Under the pieces are notes generated by a model. The model was not told the DNA's origin. It saw only the letters and a list, made by a program, of their open reading frames with translations, and ran no database searches. A program made the translations under genes and the position numbers. Below, one piece after another: positions 51,189 through 58,458 of a DNA stretch of 64,000 bases; within the stretch, counting starts at the first letter, position 1; the number at the start of each line of letters is the position of its first letter. The stretch comes from Duganella levis. GTDB lineage: Bacteria; Pseudomonadota; Gammaproteobacteria; Burkholderiales; Burkholderiaceae_D. The stretch lies in assembly GCF_009857605.1 (NCBI RefSeq), contig NZ_WWCT01000028.1:1-64000 (forward strand). Direction: 5' to 3'.

Positions 51189-53852
51189 ATGTTCGTATTG
51201 AATTCCGTACGCGTCGCCGTGCTGGCGGCGCTGAGTGTCCAGGCGCTGGCGCAAGAGCCGATGCCGCCAACTCCACCTGTTCCTCACGCGCCGGAAGTGC
51301 CGGTGGTGGCCACCACGCCGCTGCAACCGGGCGCCACGCCAACGCCGGCGATTGTACTGCCGACCGCCGCGCCACGGCCGTTCGTCGACGTGGTGCGCGG
51401 CGCGCAGTATCTGCCGGGCTTCCTGGGGCTATACCAGAAAGAGGAAAAGGTCTGGATCGAACTGCGGCCGGACCAGTTTGACCGTCCGCTGTTCATGTCG
51501 GTGAATATGCCGAACGGGATCGGTGAACGGGGCATCTACGGCAGCCAGATGGGCATGAGCCAGGTGGTGATCTTCCACCGCATCGGCAACCTGGTGCAGA
51601 TGATCGCCAAGAATACCGAGTACAGCGCCAAGGGCGGCACGCCGCAGGCGCTGGCGGTGCAGCAGGCGTTCTCGGATAGCCTGCTGGCGGTGGCGCCGGT
51701 GGCCAGCGGACCGAACGCGCTGTCGAAGTCCGTGCTGGTGGAGGCCAATGCGCTGCTGTTCGGCGATATCCCGGCGATGTCCACGCGGCTGGAGACGGCG
51801 TTCCGCATGCCGTATGCAATGGACCCGCGCAACAGCAGCTTCCTCACCCTGCGTTCCGACGAGGCGATGACCGGCTTGCAGGTCAACGCCCACTTCTTCG
51901 TGCCGCGCATTGCGGCGCGTCCGGCGGTGGTGCCGACGGTGCCACTGGCGCTGCTGTCCTTGCCCACGCCGCCGTCCACGCTGCCGGACCCGCGCAGCAT
52001 GTTCCTCGGTTTCTACTACAGCTTTATGCCGCTGCCGGCGCAGGCCATGCATGGCCGCGCGGCGGATGACCGCATCGGCCATTTCGTCAGCACCAGCCAG
52101 GATTATTCGGACGATGTGACGCCGACCACCGCCGTGCATCTGGTGGACCGCTGGCGTTTGGAGAAGCAGGACCCGGCGGCGGCGCTGTCGGAACCGAAGC
52201 AACCGATCGTCTACTGGATCGACGCCAACGTGCCGGAGAAGTACCGTGAGTCGGTGCGGCAGGGCGTGCTGGCCTGGAATGAGGCATTTGAACGCATCGG
52301 TTTCAAGAACGCCATCGTGGTCAAGCAGCAGACCGACAAGGATAAATTCGACACCATGGATGCGCGCCATGCGTCGATCCGCTGGTTCGTCGGCAGCGAT
52401 GTGGGCTTTGCCATCGGCCCGAGCCAGGTCGATCCGCGCAGCGGCGAGATCCTGGATGCGGACATTGGCATGTCCGACGTGTTTGCGCGTGGTGCGCGGC
52501 GCATGGTGGGTGAGGACAGTTTCGACCTGTCGCCGCCGCCGACCGGCGAGGACCGTTGCGATTACATGGCCGAATCGGCGCAGGAGATGGGCTTTGCGCT
52601 GGACGTGCTGGAGTCGCGCGGCACCATGGATATGGGCAGTCCGCAGTCGGATGCGGTGGCGCAGGCTTACGTCAAGTCGGTCATCATGCACGAAGTCGGC
52701 CACACGCTGGGACTGCGGCATAACTTCCGCTCGTCGACCATCTACACGCTGAAGCAGTTGCAGGACCCGGAGTTCACCAAGAAGAACGGCATGGCCGGTT
52801 CGGTGATGGATTACACGCCGTTCAACCTGTCGCTGAAAGGCGAGAAGCAGGGCGAGTATGTGACGTCCGCGCTTGGTCCTTACGACTACTGGGCCATCGA
52901 GTACGCGTATAAACCGATCGAGCCGGCGCAGGAGAAGGAAGAACTGGCGAAGATCGCCGCGCGCTCGAATGAGCCGCTGCTGGCCTTCGGCACCGACCAG
53001 GATGCGAATGGTTTCAATATGGACCCGGACGTGAACGTGTTCGATCTCGGTAGCGATCCGCTGGCGTACTTCCAGCGCCGCCTGACCATCTCGCGCGAAC
53101 TGTGGGACCGCGTGCAGAACCGCACGCTGAAGCCGGGCGAAAGTTATGAGGTGCTGCGCCGCAGTTTCGACTATGGCTTCCAGCAGTTTGCGCGTACGCT
53201 GCCGGTGGTGGTCAAGTACGTCGGTGGCGTGACCTATCTGCGCGACCACGCCGGCACTGGCAGGGCGACCTTTACGCCGGTGCCGCTGCCGCGCCAGCGC
53301 GAGGCTTTGCTGATGCTGACGAATAGCTTGTTCAAGGTGGACAGCTTCAAGTTTTCGCCGGAGATGATCAGCCGTCTCGGCTCGGATCATTTCAACACGC
53401 GCGGCCGGCCGGATGTGTCGGTCGGTGGACGCGTGCTGTCGTTGCAGGCGTCGGCGCTGGATCAGCTGATGTCCGATGCGGTGGCGATACGCCTGATCGA
53501 TTCGCAGGAGAAGGTGGAGAACCGCAAGCAGGCGTTAGGTCTGCCCGAGCTGTATGTGACGGTGCAGGATTCGGTATGGAGTGAGCTCAAGTCCGGCAAG
53601 GATATCAACGGCATGCGGCGCAATCTGCAGCGTGAGCATCTGAAGCGGTTGGTGGCGTCGCTGTTGCGTGTATCGTCCGGCATGCCGGCGGATGTGCGTA
53701 GCCTGCAGCGCGAGAATGCCTTGCGCCTGCAGCGTGACCTGCATAGCGCGATGAACCGGCCGGTGAGCATCGAGGCCAAGGCGCATCTGTCGGAAAGCTA
53801 TGAGACCCTGGGGCAGGCATTGAAGGCGTCCATGCTGCGCGCGGGCGCCTGA
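51189..53852 (+). CDS. exported zinc-dependent metalloprotease (DUF5117/DUF4953 type)
   Basis: 887 residues from ATG 51189 (AAGGAAG upstream), signal peptide MFVLNSVRVAVLAALSVQALA, then a Pro/Thr/Ala-rich linker. An N-terminal DUF5117-like domain (about 55-240) precedes the metallopeptidase domain. The zinc site is IMHEVGHTLGLRHNF (near residue 500), matching metzincin HExxHxxGxxH. VMDYTPFN after it can act as the Met-turn. A C-terminal helical domain (about 640-887) follows. The stop overlaps the start of the following gene by one base, so the two genes may be co-transcribed, perhaps by read-through from hut. Confidence 0.9.
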   Translation: MFVLNSVRVAVLAALSVQALAQEPMPPTPPVPHAPEVPVVATTPLQPGATPTPAIVLPTAAPRPFVDVVRGAQYLPGFLGLYQKEEKVWIELRPDQFDRPLFMSVNMPNGIGERGIYGSQMGMSQVVIFHRIGNLVQMIAKNTEYSAKGGTPQALAVQQAFSDSLLAVAPVASGPNALSKSVLVEANALLFGDIPAMSTRLETAFRMPYAMDPRNSSFLTLRSDEAMTGLQVNAHFFVPRIAARPAVVPTVPLALLSLPTPPSTLPDPRSMFLGFYYSFMPLPAQAMHGRAADDRIGHFVSTSQDYSDDVTPTTAVHLVDRWRLEKQDPAAALSEPKQPIVYWIDANVPEKYRESVRQGVLAWNEAFERIGFKNAIVVKQQTDKDKFDTMDARHASIRWFVGSDVGFAIGPSQVDPRSGEILDADIGMSDVFARGARRMVGEDSFDLSPPPTGEDRCDYMAESAQEMGFALDVLESRGTMDMGSPQSDAVAQAYVKSVIMHEVGHTLGLRHNFRSSTIYTLKQLQDPEFTKKNGMAGSVMDYTPFNLSLKGEKQGEYVTSALGPYDYWAIEYAYKPIEPAQEKEELAKIAARSNEPLLAFGTDQDANGFNMDPDVNVFDLGSDPLAYFQRRLTISRELWDRVQNRTLKPGESYEVLRRSFDYGFQQFARTLPVVVKYVGGVTYLRDHAGTGRATFTPVPLPRQREALLMLTNSLFKVDSFKFSPEMISRLGSDHFNTRGRPDVSVGGRVLSLQASALDQLMSDAVAIRLIDSQEKVENRKQALGLPELYVTVQDSVWSELKSGKDINGMRRNLQREHLKRLVASLLRVSSGMPADVRSLQRENALRLQRDLHSAMNRPVSIEAKAHLSESYETLGQALKASMLRAGA

Positions 53853-55417
53853 TGATGGCGGTGCGACGATGGCTGGCCGGTCTGGCGCTGCTGTGCGCCG
53901 GGCCGGCGGCGGTGGCGGCGGGCGATACGCTGCATATCGGCTCGAAGCGCTTTACCGAGTCTTATATCCTGGGCGAGGTGCTGAAGCAGACGGCGGCGCC
54001 GCATGCGAAGGTCGAGCATCTGCAAGGCCTGGGCAATACGGCAATTGTGCTGGCGGCGTTGCAGGCGGGGCGGATCGATGTCTATCCCGAATATGTGGGC
54101 ACGCTGGATCTGGAGATTCTCAAGCACGCCAAGCCGGCGCCGATGGAGCAGATCCGCAAGGAGCTGGCGGTGATGGGCCTGGGCGTGGCGGTGCCGCTGG
54201 GCTTTAACAATACCTATGCGCTGGCGATGCGCGGCGACGTGGATGCGCCGCACAAGTTGAGCGAGCTGGCGGGACGCGACCAGTTGCGCTTTGGGCTGTC
54301 GCATGAATTCATCGGCCGCGCCGATGGCTGGCAGGGACTGGCGACGCGCTATGGTCTGACGCAGCGGCCGGAGGGGCTGGATCACGGCATCGCGTATGAG
54401 GCGCTGCGGCACGAGCAGGTCGATGTGATCGATATTTATTCGACCGAGGCCCGTATCAGCCAGTATGGCTTGCGGGTGCTGGAGGACGATCGCGCCTACT
54501 TCCCGCGCTACGATGCGGTGCTGCTGTACCGGCTCGATGCGGCCAAGCGTTTTCCGGCGGCGTGGAAGGCCATCAGCCAGCTGGAAGGGCGGATCAGCGA
54601 GAAGGACATGATCGCGATGAATGCGGCGGCGGAGATCGACGGCCAGAGCTTCAACCGCGTGGCGCATGACTGGCTGGCGGCGCATCCGTTGGACGCACCT
54701 GCGGCCGAGCCGGCGGGTGTGCGGGCCGACGCCACTGCACCCGGTGTGACTACGTCCGCGCCGTCCGTCCGCGCCAGCCTGCTGGCCAAGATCTTCGACC
54801 AGAACCTGGCGCGCATGACGCAGCAGCATCTGACGCTGGTGCTGCTGTCGGTCGCGCTGGCGTGCGTAATCGGCATTCCGCTGGGCGTGCTGGCGGCTTC
54901 GTTGCCGCGCTTGCGGCAAGTGGTGCTGGGACTGGCCGGCGTCTTGCAGACCATCCCTTCGCTGGCCTTGCTGGCGTTGTTGATCCCGTTGCTCGGCATG
55001 ATCGGGACCGTGCCGGCGCTGGTGGCGCTGGTGGTGTATGCGCTGTTGCCCATCGTGCGCAACACCTGCACAGGCCTGTTGCAAGTGTCGCCCGGCTTGA
55101 AGCTGGCGGCGCAGGCATTGGGGCTGCGGCCGATGCAGCGGCTGGTGCATGTCGATTTGCCATTGGCGCTGCCGGTGATCCTGGCCGGCGTGAAGACGGC
55201 GGCGGTGCTGAGCGTGGGCACCGCCACCATCGCCGCCTTCATCGGCGCCGGCGGTTATGGCGAGCGCATCACCATCGGCCTGGCGTTGAATGACAACGAT
55301 ATGTTGCTGGCGGGAGCTATCCCTGCGGCAATGTTGGCATTGCTGACACAGGGCATTTTCGAGCTGTTGGAGCGGGCCGTAACGAACAGGCATCGCTTTT
55401 CTGTAAAGCCGGTGTAA
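53852..55417 (+). CDS. fused glycine-betaine/osmoprotectant binding protein and permease (OpuBC-OpuBB type)
   Basis: 521 residues. Signal peptide to about 22, then an OpuAC-like binding domain (about 24-275; LHIGSKRFTESYILGEVLKQ, DVIDIYSTEARISQYGL). A linker rich in Ala follows (275-305), then a BPD_transp_1 permease with five or six helices (about 318-510; LQTIPSLALLALLIPLLGMIG and the EAA-like ALGLRPMQRLVHVDLPLALPVI). Family members import choline, carnitine or betaine. The ATG overlaps the previous stop. No ATPase gene is adjacent, which the system needs. Confidence 0.9.
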   Translation: MMAVRRWLAGLALLCAGPAAVAAGDTLHIGSKRFTESYILGEVLKQTAAPHAKVEHLQGLGNTAIVLAALQAGRIDVYPEYVGTLDLEILKHAKPAPMEQIRKELAVMGLGVAVPLGFNNTYALAMRGDVDAPHKLSELAGRDQLRFGLSHEFIGRADGWQGLATRYGLTQRPEGLDHGIAYEALRHEQVDVIDIYSTEARISQYGLRVLEDDRAYFPRYDAVLLYRLDAAKRFPAAWKAISQLEGRISEKDMIAMNAAAEIDGQSFNRVAHDWLAAHPLDAPAAEPAGVRADATAPGVTTSAPSVRASLLAKIFDQNLARMTQQHLTLVLLSVALACVIGIPLGVLAASLPRLRQVVLGLAGVLQTIPSLALLALLIPLLGMIGTVPALVALVVYALLPIVRNTCTGLLQVSPGLKLAAQALGLRPMQRLVHVDLPLALPVILAGVKTAAVLSVGTATIAAFIGAGGYGERITIGLALNDNDMLLAGAIPAAMLALLTQGIFELLERAVTNRHRFSVKPV

Positions 55418-55524
55418 GCGTCTTTAAGCGGCCGTAATGATTTGTAAGGGCTGCGGTGTGGGCGCGTGGCGAGGGCTATAGTGAATCCGTTGATTCAATC
55501 TCCCTCCCACTGACAACGGGTTGC

Positions 55525-55559
55525 CCCATCCAGCGCCAGACGCTGGGTGGGTTTTTTTT
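55525..55559 (+). terminator. rho-independent terminator after the Opu-type gene
   Basis: CCCATCCAGCG (55525-55535), loop CCAGA, CGCTGGGTGGG (55541-55551), then eight T. 11-bp stem with one G-T pair; its T tract overlaps the stop codon of the convergent GNAT gene. Region 55418-55524 shows no gene. Confidence 0.9.
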
Positions 55560-56052
55560 ATGCCTGCGCCGACAGCTGCGCCAGCGCGTCGCCGGTAACG
55601 CGGCAGATGCGCCAGTCCGGCATCACGGTCGCGCCCATGCCTTCGTAGAACTTGATGGCGTTGGCGTTCCAGTCCAGCACCGACCACTCGAAGCGGCCGC
55701 AATCGCGCTCGACCGCCAGTTGCGCCAGCGCCACCAGCATCTGCTTGCCGTAGCCCTTGCCGCGCTGCGATTGCTGCACGTACAAGTCTTCCAGGTACAG
55801 CCCCTTCTTGCACAGGAAGGTGGAGAAGTTGTGGAAGAACAGCGCGAAGGTCACTACCTCGCCGCCGCTGGTTTCGCCGACCAGCGCTTCGCACACCGGC
55901 TTGTCGCAGAACAGGCTGTCGTGCAGCATGGCTTCGTTGGCGACCACCATGTGTTCCAGTTTTTCAAACACGGCCAGCTCGAAAATCATGCTGAAGATGG
56001 CGGGGACGTCGGCCGGCGTGGCCGGGCGGATGTTCAGTTCGGAAGTGCTCAT
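55558..56052 (-). CDS. GNAT-family N-acetyltransferase
   Basis: 164 residues from ATG 56052. GNAT fold with motif A LEDLYVQQSQRGKGYGKQMLVAL (acetyl-CoA binding, about 85-107) and motif B VLDWNANAIKFYEGMGA. Similar to the spermidine/diamine acetyltransferase-like group (IRPATPADVPAIFSMIFELAVFEKLE), so polyamines or thialysine are possible substrates. The start overlaps the stop of the DMT exporter in TGATG, so the two are co-translated. Confidence 0.88.
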   Translation of the reverse strand: MSTSELNIRPATPADVPAIFSMIFELAVFEKLEHMVVANEAMLHDSLFCDKPVCEALVGETSGGEVVTFALFFHNFSTFLCKKGLYLEDLYVQQSQRGKGYGKQMLVALAQLAVERDCGRFEWSVLDWNANAIKFYEGMGATVMPDWRICRVTGDALAQLSAQA

Positions 56053-56960
56053 CAGGTTTTGGCAGTAGTAGAAGAATGAGGTTGCAGTGCCCAGACCACG
56101 CTGGACAGGCAGAGTACCATGCCGATCCACTCCATGACTCCGGGGCGGTAATGTTCCAGCTGGATCGACAACAACACGGAAATCACCGGCGTGACGACGC
56201 CGATGTAGACCGCCTTGTCGGAGCCGATGCGGTGGATCAGCGTGAAGTAGGCGGCAAACGCGATGACCGAGCCCAGCAGGGACAGCCACAGCAGGCCGCC
56301 CCAGTATTTCGCCGTGGTCGGCAGGCTGAAGTGCTGGCCGCTGACGATCACCCACAGCGCCACCAGCGTCGTGCCCCACAGCATGGACCAGGCCATAGTC
56401 AGCAGCACATTGTCGGATTGCTGGCGCACCTTGATCACCACCACGTTGCCGACCGAGCTGGCCAGCGTGGCGGTGGTCGCCAGGATCAGTCCCAGCAGGA
56501 AGTGGCCGCTGCCGCCGTTGCGGATCTCGCTCCAGGCGTCGCCGATGGAGTGAAAGAACAGCAAGGTCACGCCGCAGATGGCGACGCCGCCGGCGGCCCA
56601 GGTGCGCCAGCCGAGCGGGCTGCCGAACACCAGGCGGTTGAGAAGCGGATTCCAGAATACCATCAGCGCAAACAGCACGGCCACCAGGCCGGACACCAGA
56701 TATTGCTCGGAGGTATAGGTGCAGATGTAGCTGAGGGCAAAGGTGGCGGCGCCTTGCAGCATCATCCAGCGCTGCGCGCGCCATGGCAGCAGCAGGCGGT
56801 CGCCGCGCGCCGCGCACCAAGCAAACAGCACGGCCGAGGCCAGCGCAAAACGGTAGACCACGGAGACGGCCGGCGCCACTTCGCCCAGTTGCAGCGTGAT
56901 GGCGAAGAAAGTGGAGCCCCAGATCAAACAGGCGGTGATGAATAACAGTGGAGAGGACAT
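56052..56960 (-). CDS. EamA/DMT-family transporter
   Basis: 302 residues with ten predicted helices in two EamA repeats. N-terminal LFITACLIWGSTFFAITLQLGEVAPAVSVVYRF is typical of drug/metabolite exporters, and the second repeat ends VISVLLSIQLEHYRPGVMEWIGMVLCLSSVVWALQ. Likely exports amino acids or metabolites. It is the first gene of a two-gene operon with the acetyltransferase, with no clear promoter visible in the 167 bases upstream. Confidence 0.88.
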   Translation of the reverse strand: MSSPLLFITACLIWGSTFFAITLQLGEVAPAVSVVYRFALASAVLFAWCAARGDRLLLPWRAQRWMMLQGAATFALSYICTYTSEQYLVSGLVAVLFALMVFWNPLLNRLVFGSPLGWRTWAAGGVAICGVTLLFFHSIGDAWSEIRNGGSGHFLLGLILATTATLASSVGNVVVIKVRQQSDNVLLTMAWSMLWGTTLVALWVIVSGQHFSLPTTAKYWGGLLWLSLLGSVIAFAAYFTLIHRIGSDKAVYIGVVTPVISVLLSIQLEHYRPGVMEWIGMVLCLSSVVWALQPHSSTTAKT

Positions 56961-57127
56961 CGAACGAGTATAGCTGGCCGGGGTGTATCTTGCCTAGCGG
57001 CTAGTATTTTGTTGCGACGCAACAGATGGCGGCCGAAGTTGTATCTGGAGTGTAAATTCAGGGGTGCTGGTGAAAAGACCAAGTATAGTGAAATAACACT
57101 TCACAATTTTGCCAACCGGAGGGCGCC

Positions 57128-57262
57128 ATGAGTACCGCGCTGCAAATCAAGGTCGTCACCCTGTTGGGCTACGTGGCCCTGAGCACGGCATTGGTGCTGA
57201 TGCTGGCCGACGACGAGATGCAGGGCGCGGCCACGGCCATGTTCTATGCCCTGCTGCGCTGA
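57128..57262 (+). CDS. small membrane peptide, 44 residues
   Basis: Read directly from the sequence: ATG 57128 with GGAGG at 57118-57122, 5 bases upstream, stop TGA 57260-57262. One hydrophobic helix (VVTLLGYVALSTALVLMLA, residues 9-27) followed by an acidic then hydrophobic tail ending in YALLR. No family recognised. Its stop abuts that of the convergent Mpo1-like gene in TGATCA. The strong ribosome binding site supports translation. Confidence 0.5.
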   Translation: MSTALQIKVVTLLGYVALSTALVLMLADDEMQGAATAMFYALLR

Positions 57263-57700
57263 TCAGTAGGCGAGGTGCAGGCGACGGTACAGGAAGCTCA
57301 GCACGAACAGCGGGCCGATCAGCAGAAAACGCAGGTCATCGAAGAAGGATGGCTTCTTGCCCTCGATCTTATGGCCGATGAACTGGCCGATCCACGCCAG
57401 CACGAAAATCGCAATCGACAGCGGCAGAATGGTTTGCTGCGGCAGCGCCGCCAGGATGGCCAGCATCAGCGCCGCCATCAGCAGCATGCCCACCGCGAAC
57501 GGCTTCGACAGCCGGAAGTAATAGCCCATCGAAGCCAGCGCCACTGTCAGCGCCACCAGCGGATGCAGCGACCATAGCAATCCCAGCAGCGTGAAGACGA
57601 TCACGGGCACGCAGACGAAGTGGATCAGTTCGTTTGTGTGGTTGAGGTGGCTTTCGCTGTACTTGGCCAGCAGCGTATCGATCGCGCGGTGTTGCGGCAT
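57263..57700 (-). CDS. Mpo1-like (DUF962) membrane protein
   Basis: 145 residues from ATG 57700 with AGGAGA upstream. Four helices; N-terminal YSESHLNHTNELIHFVCVPVIVF carries the conserved histidines of the yeast Mpo1/YGL010w family, an iron-dependent dioxygenase of fatty-acid alpha-oxidation, and WIGQFIGHKIEGKKPSFFDDLRFLLIGP ends the domain. The bacterial role is not known. Divergent from the deoxyinosine glycosylase gene. Confidence 0.9.
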   Translation of the reverse strand: MPQHRAIDTLLAKYSESHLNHTNELIHFVCVPVIVFTLLGLLWSLHPLVALTVALASMGYYFRLSKPFAVGMLLMAALMLAILAALPQQTILPLSIAIFVLAWIGQFIGHKIEGKKPSFFDDLRFLLIGPLFVLSFLYRRLHLAY

Positions 57701-57790
57701 GGTTGGTCTCCTGTTGTGTGGGTGCGGTCTATGCCGCCTGCAAATTCTACACCCGAACGTGGCGCTGTCGAGCATCCGCTACAATGGCGC

Positions 57791-58294
57791 ATGACTGTGG
57801 CTGCTTCCCCTTCTTCCTCCGCTCTGACCGGCCTGGCGCCGGTGATCGATGCGCAGACTCGCATCTTGATACTCGGTAGTTTTCCTGGCGCGGCGTCGCT
57901 GGCGGCGCAGCAATACTATGCCCATCCGCGCAACTTGCTGTGGCCGATACTGTCGGCGCTGACCGGCGAGCCGCTGGCTGATTTGCCGTATGCGGAGCGC
58001 TTGCCGCGCCTGTTGGCGCACGGCTTCGGCCTGTGGGATGTGCTGGGAGCGTGCGAACGTGAAGGCAGTCTCGACTCCGCGATCCGCAAACCCGCCGCCA
58101 ACGACTTCGCTCGCCTGCGTGAATTGTGCCCGCTGCTGCGCACGGTCGGTTTCAACGGCCAGACCTCCGGCAAGTTTGCGCCGCAGTTTGCCGCTGAAGG
58201 CTACCGCACGCTGGTGCTGCCTTCCACTTCGCCCGCACATGCCTCGCTCACATTGACGCAGAAACTGGAGCATTGGAAACTGCTGCTTGGTTAA
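57791..58294 (+). CDS. DNA-deoxyinosine glycosylase (UDG superfamily, HDG type)
   Basis: 167 residues. Motif GSFPGAASLAAQQYYAHPRNLLWPIL is characteristic of the hypoxanthine-DNA glycosylase branch (family 6 UDG), with Asn in the HPRN segment as the catalytic residue, and C-terminal LPSTSPAHASLT matching motif 2. It removes hypoxanthine from deaminated adenine. ATG 57791 was chosen because the preceding region has no conserved content. Confidence 0.88.
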   Translation: MTVAASPSSSALTGLAPVIDAQTRILILGSFPGAASLAAQQYYAHPRNLLWPILSALTGEPLADLPYAERLPRLLAHGFGLWDVLGACEREGSLDSAIRKPAANDFARLRELCPLLRTVGFNGQTSGKFAPQFAAEGYRTLVLPSTSPAHASLTLTQKLEHWKLLLG

Positions 58295-58401
58295 TCGGCT
58301 GCACGGCCAAGCGCAGGCCCATGGTGTTGAGGATTGCCAGCAACGTCTTTAGCGATGGATTGAATGGCCTTTCCAACCAGCGGTGCTTTGCTCTGGCGCA
58401 T

Positions 58402-58439
58402 AAAAAACGCCGCCGCAGCGCAGGGCTGGCGGCGGCGTT
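58402..58439 (-). terminator. rho-independent terminator of the BACON/propeller lipoprotein gene
   Basis: AACGCCGCCGC (58406-58416) and GCGGCGGCGTT (58429-58439), loop of 12, with six T on the minus strand (A run 58402-58407), 19 bases after the stop of the minus-strand gene. Confidence 0.88.
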
Positions 58440-58458
58440 GGCGCGGGGCACGCGGGGC

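Noticed and set aside
53798-55393. 531-codon minus-strand frame opposite the Opu-type gene
   Set aside because: Low-complexity Arg/Gln/His product; the plus strand holds an intact binding protein and permease.
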